This document shows, piece by piece, positions 35,576 through 45,679 of a stretch of DNA of 64,000 nucleotides. A model generated the notes under the pieces. It did not search any database. It worked only from the letters and a program-made list of their open reading frames with translations, and had not been told where the DNA came from. Within the stretch, counting starts at the first letter, position 1. Every line of letters starts with the position of its first letter. Source of the DNA: Limnohabitans radicicola (GTDB taxonomy: Bacteria; Pseudomonadota; Gammaproteobacteria; Burkholderiales; Burkholderiaceae_C); the NCBI RefSeq assembly GCF_014837235.1, contig NZ_JACYFT010000004.1, positions 136,883 through 200,882 of the forward strand, given 5' to 3'. A program made the translations under genes and the position numbers.

Positions 35576-36865
35576 TCACGGGCTCAGGTGTTTGGCTTGC
35601 AAACGGGGGATACCGTCTTGCAAAACACCGCCCACGGTATAGAAGGAGCCAAAGACGACGATTCTATCAGCCGGGTCGGCCGCCTCGATGGCCGCTTGCA
35701 GGGCCGCCATGGGGTCGGCGTGCACGCTGCTGACCACATCCTGGCGGGTGTTCTGGGCCTGCCAAGCCTGCTCAAGCGACACGGCGCTGGCCGCCCGGGG
35801 CAAGGGCAAATCCGTGAAGTACCAGCGGTCCATCAGGGGGTTGACCCGTGCCAGCATGGGTACCAAGTCCTTGTCGGCCATGGCACCGAACACGGCGTGC
35901 GTGGTCGGGTAAAAGCCCATGGCGTCGAGGTTCTCGGCCAATGCGGCCACCGAATGGGGGTTGTGCGCCACATCCAGCACCAAAACAGGCTGACCGGGCA
36001 CGATCTGGAAGCGCCCCGGCAGCTCGACCATAGCCAGGCCGTTGCGCACCGCCTGCGCCGTCACTGGGATGCGCTGGCGCAAAGCCTCCAGCGCGGCCAG
36101 CACACCCGAGGCGTTGACCAATTGATTGGCCCCACGCAGCGCCGGATAAGCCATGCCCGCATAGCGACGCCCCCGGCCCGCCCAAGCCCATTGCTGCTTG
36201 TCACCTGAAAAGTTGAAGTCCTGCCCAAAACGCCAGAGCTCAGCCCCCACAGCGGCAGCATGGTTCAGCACGCTTTGCGGCGGTACCGGGTCACTGACCA
36301 CCACGGGTCGCCCGGCGCGCATGATGCCCGCCTTCTCGAAACCGATGCTCTCGCGGTCCTTGCCCAAAATGGCGGCGTGATCGATGTCGATGCTGGTGAT
36401 CACCGCACAATCGGCGTCAACGATGTTGACCGCATCCAGCCGCCCACCCAGGCCCACTTCCAAAATGACCACATCCAGCCCGGATCGGGCCATCAGGTGC
36501 AGGATGGCCAGCGTACTGAACTCGAAATAGGTCAGGCTCACACCGGCCCGGGCCGACTCGACCACGGCAAACGCCTCGGCCAAGGCTGCAGCCGAGGCCG
36601 ATTCACCGTGCAGGCGGCAGCGCTCCTCAAAGTGCACCAGATGGGGCGAGGTGTAAACCCCGGTCTTGTACCCGGCTTCGAGCAAGATGGCTTCGAGCAT
36701 GGCGCAGGTCGAGCCCTTGCCGTTGGTACCCGCCACAGTGATCACCGGACAGTCAAAGCGCAGTGCCATGCGCTCGGCTACCGCTTTGACACGGTCCAGC
36801 CCCATGTCGATGGCCACTGGGTGCAACTGCTCACAAAAAGCGAGCCATTCTTGTAAAGTCTTCAT
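35576..36865 (-). CDS. folC: Bifunctional dihydrofolate/folylpolyglutamate synthase
   Basis: FolC adds glutamate to dihydropteroate and extends folate polyglutamates. The 429-residue Mur-ligase-like enzyme has the P-loop ITVAGTNGKGSTCAMLE, YTSPHLVHFEERCRLHG, SLTYFEFSTLAILHLM, EVGLGGRLDAVN and DIDHAAILG in the N-terminal part. LDVAHNPHSVAALAENL lies in the C-terminal glutamate-binding domain. It heads the minus-strand operon, 10 bases before the SPOR gene, and diverges from the ArsC-like gene. Confidence 0.95.
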   Translation of the reverse strand: MKTLQEWLAFCEQLHPVAIDMGLDRVKAVAERMALRFDCPVITVAGTNGKGSTCAMLEAILLEAGYKTGVYTSPHLVHFEERCRLHGESASAAALAEAFAVVESARAGVSLTYFEFSTLAILHLMARSGLDVVILEVGLGGRLDAVNIVDADCAVITSIDIDHAAILGKDRESIGFEKAGIMRAGRPVVVSDPVPPQSVLNHAAAVGAELWRFGQDFNFSGDKQQWAWAGRGRRYAGMAYPALRGANQLVNASGVLAALEALRQRIPVTAQAVRNGLAMVELPGRFQIVPGQPVLVLDVAHNPHSVAALAENLDAMGFYPTTHAVFGAMADKDLVPMLARVNPLMDRWYFTDLPLPRAASAVSLEQAWQAQNTRQDVVSSVHADPMAALQAAIEAADPADRIVVFGSFYTVGGVLQDGIPRLQAKHLSP

Positions 36866-36921
36866 GGTCGGCGATTGTCGCCGAGTGCGCTCACCCTGAC
36901 CGGCCCTGGCCGCGAAACACC

Positions 36922-37275
36922 ATGAAAAACCAGCCCATCACCGTCTACGGCATCCCCAACTGCGACAGCGTCAAAAAAGCACGAACTTGGCTGACCGACC
37001 AAGGACTGACTTACGAATTCCACGACTTCAAAAAGCAAGGCGTGCCCGAAGCCGAACTCGGCCGCTGGGTGACCGCTGCAGGCTGGGAGACCGTGCTCAA
37101 CCGCAAAGGCACCACCTGGCGCAAGCTGGACCCCGCCATCCAGGCCGCCGTGGTGGACAGCACCAGCGCACAGGCCCTGATGCTCAGCCAGGCCAGTGTG
37201 ATCAAACGCCCGGTCATCGCCTGGCCATCTGGCCAGATCACGGTGGGTTACACCCCCGATCAGTGGCCAGCCTGA
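36922..37275 (+). CDS. ArsC/Spx family reductase-like protein (YffB type)
   Basis: This 117-residue thioredoxin-fold protein begins ITVYGIPNCDSVKKARTWLTDQGLTYEFHDFKKQGV, with a single N-terminal cysteine (NCDSVKKA) in the ArsC/YffB/Spx position. VIKRPVIAW is the cis-Pro region of the fold. It is probably a glutathione- or thiol-dependent reductase. The NCDS form is that of YffB rather than a dedicated arsenate reductase, and no arsenic genes are nearby. The gene diverges from folC with 56 bases between the start codons. Confidence 0.88.
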   Translation: MKNQPITVYGIPNCDSVKKARTWLTDQGLTYEFHDFKKQGVPEAELGRWVTAAGWETVLNRKGTTWRKLDPAIQAAVVDSTSAQALMLSQASVIKRPVIAWPSGQITVGYTPDQWPA

Positions 37276-37377
37276 GGGCAACAGCGATCTCGTTACGAAA
37301 CTTTACCCACTGGGCACTGGGATCGACGGCCGCCATTGGCTAAACTTCAGCCATCTTTGGCCAACCGCTGAAACACC

Positions 37378-38037
37378 ATGAAATCGATTGCCCTTACTTC
37401 CGCCCTGCTCGCCGTCTGCAGCCTGGCCCAGGCTCAGGAGGTCGGCCAGGTGATTTCCCGCACCCCTGTGTACCAGCAGGTGGTGGTGCCGCGTCAAAGC
37501 TGCACACAGACGCCGGTCGCCGTCCAGCCGCAAACCTCCGGCGCAGGTGCGCTGATGGGGGCCATCGCGGGCGGCGCTGTGGGCAACACCATTGGCCGCG
37601 GTGACGGCCGCGCCCTGGCCACCATGGCGGGGGTCATTGGCGGCGCCATTCTGGGCGACAAGATCGAAAGCCCCGGCGCAACGCAAACCCAAACGCAGAC
37701 CACCTGCACCACCCAGAACATTTATGAAAACCGACTGGTCGGCTACAACGTGGTGTATGAATTCGGCGGCAAGCAGTACACCGTGCAGCTGCCCCAGGAC
37801 CCCGGTCCCACCATCCAGCTGCAGGTGACCCCTGTTGGAGCACCCCGCTCCGATGCCACGCCAGATGCGCCCCCGACCGTGGTGGCCAGCAACACCATCA
37901 CCACCGTGACAACACAGCCACGCGTGGTCTATGTGCCCACCCCCAGCTACTATGGCGGTGCCTGGGCACCGGCTTATCCGGTCTTCAACATGGGCTGGGG
38001 CTGGAATGGCGGTCACCGCCATGGCCATTGGCGTTGA
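37378..38037 (+). CDS. Exported glycine-zipper 2TM domain protein
   Basis: This 219-residue protein has a cleavable signal peptide (MKSIALTSALLAVCSLAQAQ) and a glycine-zipper segment (about 57-98, GALMGAIAGGAVGNTIGRGDGRALATMAGVIGGAILGDKI) as in SlyB/Rickettsia 17-kDa antigen-like proteins. A beta-rich region with two cysteines follows (CTTQNIYENRLVGYNVVYEFGGKQYTVQLPQDPG). The tail is rich in Gly, Trp and His (GWGWNGGHRHGHWR). No lipobox cysteine is seen at the cleavage site, so it is probably not a lipoprotein. It is likely outer-membrane or periplasmic, with a role in envelope structure inferred. A terminator hairpin follows. Confidence 0.85.
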   Translation: MKSIALTSALLAVCSLAQAQEVGQVISRTPVYQQVVVPRQSCTQTPVAVQPQTSGAGALMGAIAGGAVGNTIGRGDGRALATMAGVIGGAILGDKIESPGATQTQTQTTCTTQNIYENRLVGYNVVYEFGGKQYTVQLPQDPGPTIQLQVTPVGAPRSDATPDAPPTVVASNTITTVTTQPRVVYVPTPSYYGGAWAPAYPVFNMGWGWNGGHRHGHWR

Positions 38038-38090
38038 CGTTTCGGGCCGAAGCAACGCATCTGGCCTAAAATCATGGGTTGACTCTCGGA

Positions 38091-38120
38091 CAGGGGCCAA
38101 ATCGGGCCCCTGATTGTTTT
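38091..38120 (+). terminator. Terminator after the glycine-zipper gene
   Basis: CAGGGGCC-AAATCG-GGCCCCTG is a perfect 8-base stem with a 6-base loop, followed by ATTGTTTTTG. It lies just before the ppnP start. Confidence 0.8.
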
Positions 38121-38153
38121 TGCGGCCTGGCCGCGTTCCCGAAACTGCACACC

Positions 38154-39820
<1,667 letters not shown>

Positions 39821-39836
39821 TGCTTTTGGCACCTCC

Positions 39837-39868
39837 ATAAAAAACGGCCTTCGGGCCGTTTTTTATTG
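39837..39868 (+). terminator. Rho-independent terminator after argG
   Basis: AAAAAACGGCC-TTC-GGGCCGTTTTTTATT: a perfect stem on an A-rich/T-rich frame with a short loop. Confidence 0.9.
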
Positions 39869-39896
39869 TCTTGCTTGGTTTTGTAGCTGTTGTCCG

Positions 39897-39978
39897 CCTT
39901 GCCACTGCGGCCAGCCGGTCAGCCTCATACTCGCTTCGCTCGCCAAATCGGCTGATCCGGCTGGCCGCAGTGCCAAGG
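39897..39978. repeat. Variable-arm palindromic element, copy C
   Basis: The arms 39897-39922 (CCTTGCCACTGCGG...) and 39952-39978 are inverted repeats with one mismatch and one bulged T. They flank a 29-base core (39923-39951) that begins CCTCATACT and ends AAATCGG, as in copies A and B. The centre is CGCTTCGCTCGCC instead of GGGGTACCAG. It lies 76 bases after the argG stop. Confidence 0.85.
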
Positions 39979-40023
39979 CTGCGCTGACGAAACACCTGGA
40001 CTGTTCGTTGATCAATCAACGCA

Positions 40024-40107
40024 GCGCCGGGTTAGGGCCTGAGCGGATCGGCCGATTTGGCGAGCGCAGCGAGAATGAGGCCGACCACTCAGGCCTTAAC
40101 CCGGCGC
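40024..40107. repeat. Variable-arm palindromic element, copy D (inverted)
   Basis: The arms 40024-40051 (GCGCCGGGTTAGGG...) and 40081-40107 pair with two mismatches or wobbles and one bulge. The core 40052-40080, read on the minus strand, starts CCTCATTCT and ends AAATCGG with centre CGCTGCGCTCGCC. The arms are unrelated to those of copy C. The bulged T sits at the same place (fifth base after AAATCGG) as in copy C. It is 22 bases from the murB stop. Copies C and D are in opposite orientation, 45 bases apart. Confidence 0.85.
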
Positions 40108-40129
40108 GGCAAACCACCACGAACAAGCC

Positions 40130-41182
40130 TCAAATCACCACAGGCTCCGGCTCCAACCGAATCCCAAACCGCTCGTACACGCTGGTCTGAATCGCCTTGG
40201 CCAAGGTCATCACCTCACCACCCGTGCAAGGGTTCTCGGGCCCACCCCGGTTGACCAGCACCAGCGCCTGCTTGTCGTAGACCCCGGCATGGCCTACGGT
40301 CTTGCCTTTCCAGCCGCAGGCGTCGATCAACCAGCCTGCCGCCAGCTTGATGGTGCCATCCGGCATGGGGTAGTGCACCACCTTGGGGTCGCGGGCGATG
40401 ATGTCGGCGCATTGCTCGGGGGTCACGGTGGGGTTCTTGAAAAAGCTGCCCGCGTTGCCGATCACCTTGGGGTCAGGCAGTTTGGCGCGGCGGATCGCCA
40501 CCACCCAGTCAAAAATCTGCCGGGCATCGGGGCTGCGGATGCCCGTCTCGGCCATCTTGCGCTCCAGGTCCAGGTAGCCCAGCTCGGGCTTCCAGCGTTT
40601 GGGCAGCGCAAAGCGCACCCGCAAAATGACGGCCCGCCCGGCCAGGCCCAGGCCTTCGGGGCCGCCCGATGCATGCTTGAACACCGAATCGCGGTAGCTG
40701 AAACCGCACTGCGCAGCGTTCAGGCTGAACAGCTCACCCGTGAACATGTCCATGGCGTCGAGCGAGTCAAAGCGGTCCTGCAATTCCACGCCATAAGCGC
40801 CAATGTTCTGTACGGGCGAAGCGCCCACGGTGCCCGGGATCAGGGCCATGTTTTCCAGGCCCGGGTAACCCTGGTCCAGCGTCCAGGCCACCAGCTCGTG
40901 CCAGTCCACGCCTGCCCCAGCTTCGACAATCCAGTGTTTGTCGGTCTCAGACGCCAGGCGCAAGCCGGGCACCTCCATCTTCAGCACCAGCGCCTTGACG
41001 TCCCCCGTGAGCACGATGTTGCTGCCGCCGCCCAGCACCTGCCGGGGCAAGGTGGCCAGCTGAGGCTCCGCTAAAACAGCCAAGAGATCGGCTTCTGAGC
41101 GCACCCGCACCAAAGCCTGCGCCTTGGCGGCGATGCCGAACGTGTTGTACGGCTGCAGAGGGACATTTTTCTCCAGGATCAT
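40130..41182 (-). CDS. murB: UDP-N-acetylenolpyruvoylglucosamine reductase
   Basis: MurB reduces UDP-GlcNAc-enolpyruvate to UDP-MurNAc with NADPH and FAD in peptidoglycan synthesis. The 350-residue protein is the type I (E. coli-like) form. It has NTFGIAAKAQALVRVRSEADL, QVLGGGSNIVLTGDV (FAD site), ENMALIPGTVGASPVQNIGAYGVEL, CGFSYRDSVFK and GNAGSFFKNPTV with the catalytic Ser. It diverges from yajQ with 41 bases between the start codons; that gap contains a perfect 10-base palindrome GACAATTGTC. Confidence 0.95.
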   Translation of the reverse strand: MILEKNVPLQPYNTFGIAAKAQALVRVRSEADLLAVLAEPQLATLPRQVLGGGSNIVLTGDVKALVLKMEVPGLRLASETDKHWIVEAGAGVDWHELVAWTLDQGYPGLENMALIPGTVGASPVQNIGAYGVELQDRFDSLDAMDMFTGELFSLNAAQCGFSYRDSVFKHASGGPEGLGLAGRAVILRVRFALPKRWKPELGYLDLERKMAETGIRSPDARQIFDWVVAIRRAKLPDPKVIGNAGSFFKNPTVTPEQCADIIARDPKVVHYPMPDGTIKLAAGWLIDACGWKGKTVGHAGVYDKQALVLVNRGGPENPCTGGEVMTLAKAIQTSVYERFGIRLEPEPVVI

Positions 41183-41223
41183 GGGACAATTGTCTCATCT
41201 GTAACCTTTGACTTTTTCAAGCC

Positions 41224-41709
41224 ATGCCCTCGTTTGATACCGTTTGCGAACCCAATATGGTCGAAGTGCGCAACGCCGTTGACACCTCTGCCAAGGAAAT
41301 CGGCACCCGTTTCGACTTCAAAGGCACCTCCGCCGCCATCGAGCTCAAGGACAAAGAGATCACGATGTTCGGCGATGCCGACTTTCAGCTCACGCAGGTC
41401 GAAGACATCCTGCGCAACAAGCTCACCAAGCGCAATGTCGATGTGCGCTTTCTGGACATCGGCAAAGTCGAGAAAATCGGCGGCGACAAGGTCAAGCAGG
41501 TCATCAAGGTCAAAAACGGCATTGCCACCGAAGACGCCAAGAAGATCACCAAGCTGATCAAGGACAGCAAACTCAAAGTGCAAGCCTCCATCCAGGGCGA
41601 GTCGGTGCGCGTCACCGGTGCCAAGCGCGACGATCTGCAGGCCGCCATGGCCCTGCTGCGCAAGGACATGACCGAGCTGCCCCTGTCGTTCGACAACTTC
41701 CGCGACTGA
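41224..41709 (+). CDS. yajQ: YajQ family cyclic-di-GMP-binding protein
   Basis: This 161-residue protein matches the YajQ/UPF0234 family from end to end: [35 protein letters not shown] at the N-terminus, then [22 protein letters not shown] and [37 protein letters not shown]. Family members bind nucleotides, and some bind c-di-GMP and act with a LysR-type partner in Xanthomonas and Pseudomonas. Whether that holds here is unknown. It converges with the M16 peptidase gene. Confidence 0.93.
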   Translation: MPSFDTVCEPNMVEVRNAVDTSAKEIGTRFDFKGTSAAIELKDKEITMFGDADFQLTQVEDILRNKLTKRNVDVRFLDIGKVEKIGGDKVKQVIKVKNGIATEDAKKITKLIKDSKLKVQASIQGESVRVTGAKRDDLQAAMALLRKDMTELPLSFDNFRD

Positions 41710-41757
41710 TCTTTCATTCAGCTGCCCGCCCCGGCCCGGGGCAGGCAGCGCTTGCTG

Positions 41758-44538
41758 TCAAGGCTTTGCCGCCTTGGCAAAGTCGCCCGCATACACCTGC
41801 ACCAGGCGGGCAGGGCTCAGGTGGCGGGCAATGGCCTGCTGCACCTGTTCACGGGTCACGGCCTTGAGCTTGTCTTCCTGGGTCTGCACATGGACCATGT
41901 CACGGCCATGGCTCATCAGGTCCACCCACCCGCCAGCCAGCGCCGCATCTTCCGAGCGGCTGATCTTGCGGCTTTGCAAAATGCCGCTCTTGGCTTCGGC
42001 CAGTTCCTGCTCGCTCACGCCTTGGGCCACCCACTTGGCCAATTCTTCGCTCACTCCGGTGCGCAGCTTGCCCAGGTTCTGCGGCGCAAAAATGGCAAAC
42101 AGGCCAAACGATGACTGCGCATCCCAGCTGTTCAGCTGCAAGAATGAGCCTGCACCATAGCTGATGCCTTCGGCCTGGCGCAGGCGGTCCACCAGACGGT
42201 TCTTCAGGCCGCCTCCGCCCAGCACCCGGTTGGCCAGGATCAGGGCCTGGGCATCGGGGTGGTCGTCCTTGACCGGGAAGGACAAACCCGCCAGGTACAC
42301 CGCGTTGGCTTTGTCGGGGGTCTCCAGCGTCAACTGGGTGCCCGCCACATCCTGGTACTCGCTGGCCACGCGCTCGTAGGCCGCCGGGCTGTTCCAGCTG
42401 CCCAGCACCTCGCTGAGGCTTTTTTGCATCTGGGCCGCGTCAAAGTCACCGATCACCGCCACCTGGCCGAATTGCGCGCCATAGAACTGCGCATGGAACT
42501 GGCGCAGGTCTTCCAGTTTGAGCGCCTGCACGGCCTGCACGGTTTCGTCAAAGGTGGGCACATAGCGCACATCGCCCTTGGGGTATTTGCTCAAGGCGCG
42601 GCGCAATTGCTTTTGGGCCAGTGCCTGGGGTTGGCGGCGCTCTTCGTCGACCGCGGTCAGCCACTCTGTGCGCAAGGTCTCGAGTTCCGCCTGCGGGAAG
42701 GCAGGCTGACGCAACACACTGCGGATCAAGGCCATCAGCTCGCCCACCTTGTCGCGGCGGCTTTCAAAGTCCACGACCACGGCGTTGCCATTGCCCGTGC
42801 TGACGCTCAGCTTGGACTGCAAGGATTCCAGCTTGTCGGCGATCTGCTGGCGGCTCATGCCCTCGGTGCCACGCATCAGCATCTGGGCCACGGCGCTGGC
42901 CAGCTCCGTTTTGCCCGCCAGGCTGCTGGCCGAGCCCATGCGCAGGACGATCTGGCCGTTCACGGTCTGGCCACGGTTGGTCTTGGGCAAGAGTGCCAGC
43001 TTCATGCCGTTGGGCAGGGCCGTGCGCGTGGTGCGTTGATTGATGTTGGCGGGTGAGGGGTCAAACGCCTCGCCCTGCGCCATCGCCTCCTTGCCCTTGT
43101 AGCCTGTCAGCAACTGGTTCAGGTCGGGGGCGGGCGGGATGCTGGCGCGCACCGGTGCTTCGGTCGGCACAAAGTGGCCCAAGGTGCGGTTGCTGGCCAC
43201 CAGGTAGTTCTGCGCGGTTTTTTGCACATCGGCCAGGGTGGCTTTCTCAATCAGGTCGCGGCGCAAGAAATGCAAACGCCAGTCACCTGTGGCGATCGAC
43301 TCGGACAGCGACACGCCAAAGTTGACCGGATCGGACAGGCCTTTTTCAAACTCGTTGAGCAACGAGGTCTTGGCCCGCGCCAGCTCCTCGGCCGTAATCG
43401 GCTTGCTGGCCAGCTGCTCGACCTCGTCGATCAAGACCTTGGCCACTTCGTCGCGCGACTGGGTTTTGTTCAGATTGACCGCAAAAAACACATAGCCGGG
43501 GTCTTTCAAGTTGAAAGGCATGGCGGTGATGCTGGCAGCCTTTTTGCTGTCCACCAGCGCCTTATGCAAACGGCCCGTCGGCGTGTCGGCCAGGATGAAG
43601 GCCAGCAGTTCCACGTTGACAGCATCCGCATGGGCGCCAGGCGCCGTGTGGTACAGGGTGGCCACCATGTGGGCGTCCCCCACACGCGAGACGGTCACCT
43701 GCCGGGCACCGTCCTGCACCGGGTCGCGTGTGTAATCGTTGGGCAGCACGCGCATGGGTTTGGGGATCACCCCAAAGTAGCGCTCAACCCGCGCCAGTGT
43801 CGCCGCCTCATTGAACTGCCCTGTCACGATCAACACCGCGTTGTCGGGCTGGTAGTACTTGCGGTAGAAGGCCTGCAAGTTCTCGATCTTGACGTTTTCC
43901 ACGTCCGAGCGGGCACCGATCGTGCTCTTGCCGTAGTTGTGCCACTGGTAGGCGGTGGCGGTCATGGTTTGCCACAACACCATCAAGGGGTTGTTCTCGC
44001 CCGACTCCATCTCGTTGCGCACCACGGTCATTTCAGTGTCCAGATCGCTCTTGGCCACAAAGCTGTTGACCATGCGGTCCGCTTCCATCTTCAGCGCCCA
44101 GTCCAGGTTGTCGTCGCTGGCGGCAAAGGTCTCGAAGTAATTGGTGCGGTCGTAGAAGGTGGAGCCGTTCATGCGCATGCCACGGCGGGCAAACTCCTGC
44201 ACGATGGTCTTACCCGGCAGCTTGGGCGTGCCCTTGAAGACCAGGTGCTCCAGCAAGTGGGCCATGCCGGTCTCGCCGTAGTTTTCGTGGCGGCTGCCCA
44301 CCAGGTAGGTCACATTCACTGTGGTGGTGGGTTTGGACGCATCGGGCGCCAGCAGCACGCGCAAGCCGTTGGACAGCCGGTACTCGGTGATGCCTTCCAC
44401 GCTGGTGTACTTGACCGCCTTGGCCGTTGCGGCCACCGGTGCTGTCGTTTTACGAGCTGCGCTGGGCGGCGCATCGGCAGCTTGCACCCCCACGTGGCCG
44501 AGCAACAGCCCCATTCCAAGCCATGTCATCAATCGCAT
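41758..44538 (-). CDS. M16 family zinc metallopeptidase, exported
   Basis: This 926-residue pitrilysin-family protease has a signal peptide (cleavage after VQA, residue 20). The inverted zinc motif HLLEH (94-98, GMAHLLEHLVFKGTPKLPG) lies in the first M16 half. The second half (about 500-926, NGMKLALLPKTNRGQTVNGQIVLRMGSASSLAGKTELASAVAQMLMRGTEGMSRQQI) lacks HxxEH and is the non-catalytic half. The protein is thus a fused active/inactive pair, predicted periplasmic and degrading peptides. No partner protease gene lies beside it. The ATG at 44538 follows AGGGAGGTTCTCGCG. Confidence 0.92.
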   Translation of the reverse strand: MRLMTWLGMGLLLGHVGVQAADAPPSAARKTTAPVAATAKAVKYTSVEGITEYRLSNGLRVLLAPDASKPTTTVNVTYLVGSRHENYGETGMAHLLEHLVFKGTPKLPGKTIVQEFARRGMRMNGSTFYDRTNYFETFAASDDNLDWALKMEADRMVNSFVAKSDLDTEMTVVRNEMESGENNPLMVLWQTMTATAYQWHNYGKSTIGARSDVENVKIENLQAFYRKYYQPDNAVLIVTGQFNEAATLARVERYFGVIPKPMRVLPNDYTRDPVQDGARQVTVSRVGDAHMVATLYHTAPGAHADAVNVELLAFILADTPTGRLHKALVDSKKAASITAMPFNLKDPGYVFFAVNLNKTQSRDEVAKVLIDEVEQLASKPITAEELARAKTSLLNEFEKGLSDPVNFGVSLSESIATGDWRLHFLRRDLIEKATLADVQKTAQNYLVASNRTLGHFVPTEAPVRASIPPAPDLNQLLTGYKGKEAMAQGEAFDPSPANINQRTTRTALPNGMKLALLPKTNRGQTVNGQIVLRMGSASSLAGKTELASAVAQMLMRGTEGMSRQQIADKLESLQSKLSVSTGNGNAVVVDFESRRDKVGELMALIRSVLRQPAFPQAELETLRTEWLTAVDEERRQPQALAQKQLRRALSKYPKGDVRYVPTFDETVQAVQALKLEDLRQFHAQFYGAQFGQVAVIGDFDAAQMQKSLSEVLGSWNSPAAYERVASEYQDVAGTQLTLETPDKANAVYLAGLSFPVKDDHPDAQALILANRVLGGGGLKNRLVDRLRQAEGISYGAGSFLQLNSWDAQSSFGLFAIFAPQNLGKLRTGVSEELAKWVAQGVSEQELAEAKSGILQSRKISRSEDAALAGGWVDLMSHGRDMVHVQTQEDKLKAVTREQVQQAIARHLSPARLVQVYAGDFAKAAKP

Positions 44539-44633
44539 CGCGAGAACCTCCCTGTTTGTGGACGCATTTTTAACACAGCATCCCCCGGCCTGGCCCCTCC
44601 CCCTGGCGACCCAAGCCCTAGAATCACCCCACC

Positions 44634-45662
44634 ATGACGTCCTCCATCCTCATCACTGGCGGTGCCGGTTACATTGGCTCGCACACGGCCGTCGAACTCA
44701 TGAACGCGGGCCATCGGGTGGTCATCGTCGACAACCTGTGCAACAGCAGCATCCATGTGCTGGAGCGCCTGCGCACTTTGTGCGGTGAGCGCTTGGCCTT
44801 TGTACAGGCCGATGTGCGCGACTCCGCCGCCCTGAACCGCATCTTTGCCGAGCAGCCTATCGACGGCGTCATCCACTTCGCCGGGCTCAAGGCTGTGGGC
44901 GAGTCGGTGGCCCAACCGCTGCGCTACTTTGACAACAACGTCGGCAGCACCCTGGCGCTGCTGCAGGCCATGGACCAGGCGGGGGTCAGGCGCATCGTCT
45001 TCAGTTCTTCGGCCACGGTCTATGGCGACCCCGAACGGGTGCCGATCACCGAGGACTCGCGCCTGCAGGTCACCAACCCCTATGGCCGCACCAAGCTGAT
45101 GTGCGAAGACATCCTGCGCGACCTGCAGGCGTCCGACCCGCGCTGGCAAGTCGCCATCCTGCGCTACTTCAACCCGGTGGGCGCCCACGAGAGTGGCCTG
45201 ATCGGAGAAGACCCCAGTGGCGTACCCAACAACCTGATGCCCTTCATCACCCAGGTGGCGGTGGGCAAGCGCCCGCACCTGAGCATTTTTGGCAACGACT
45301 ACCCCACCCCCGACGGCACCGGGGTGCGCGATTACATCCACGTGGTGGACCTGGCCCAGGGGCACCTGGCGGCGCTGAACCACCTGCACCAGCAGCAAAC
45401 CAGCATCACCCTCAACCTCGGCACGGGCCAGGGTGTGAGCGTCAAGCAACTCGCCGACACCTTTGCGCAGGTCACAGGTGTGCCCATCCCCTGCCAATAC
45501 GTCGCACGCCGCCCAGGCGATGTGGCCTCGCTGTGCGCCGACACCCGAGTGGCCGAGCAGACCATGGGCTGGAAGGCGCAGCTGGGGCTCGAGCGCATGT
45601 GCGCCGACGCCTGGCGCTGGCAATCGAGCAACCCCGACGGCTACCAAGGCAGCGCCCTTTGA
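44634..45662 (+). CDS. galE: UDP-glucose 4-epimerase
   Basis: GalE interconverts UDP-glucose and UDP-galactose (or the N-acetyl forms), supplying sugar nucleotides. The 342-residue extended SDR has ILITGGAGYIGSHTAVELMNAGH (NAD site), SSSATVYGDP and the catalytic Tyr150-x3-Lys154 (NPYGRTKLMCE), then RYFNPVGAHESGLIGEDP, GNDYPTPDGTGVRDYIHVVDLAQGH and LNLGTGQGVSV. It starts a four-gene plus-strand run with two glycosyltransferase fusions and a flippase, so a role in a surface glycan rather than only galactose catabolism is likely. Confidence 0.95.
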   Translation: MTSSILITGGAGYIGSHTAVELMNAGHRVVIVDNLCNSSIHVLERLRTLCGERLAFVQADVRDSAALNRIFAEQPIDGVIHFAGLKAVGESVAQPLRYFDNNVGSTLALLQAMDQAGVRRIVFSSSATVYGDPERVPITEDSRLQVTNPYGRTKLMCEDILRDLQASDPRWQVAILRYFNPVGAHESGLIGEDPSGVPNNLMPFITQVAVGKRPHLSIFGNDYPTPDGTGVRDYIHVVDLAQGHLAALNHLHQQQTSITLNLGTGQGVSVKQLADTFAQVTGVPIPCQYVARRPGDVASLCADTRVAEQTMGWKAQLGLERMCADAWRWQSSNPDGYQGSAL

Positions 45663-45679
45663 GACAACCCTCGGTTCAG

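Noticed and set aside
36922..37275. Arsenate reductase of an ars operon
   Set aside because: Only the thioredoxin-like fold and single Cys fit; the NCDS motif is YffB-like and no arsenic genes are nearby.
38091..38114. Hairpin with loop AAATCG after the glycine-zipper gene as another copy of the palindromic element
   Set aside because: Only the six loop bases match; the CCTCATACT half of the core is missing and the structure is an ordinary terminator with a T tract.
39897..40107. attC sites or a remnant insertion sequence between argG and murB
   Set aside because: No integrase/transposase fragment, no target duplication visible, and no attC R-box consensus; the two palindromes have independent arms.
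41185..41194. Palindrome GACAATTGTC between murB and yajQ as an operator
   Set aside because: At ten bases it is short enough to occur by chance, and nothing links it to a known regulator; only mentioned in the murB entry.
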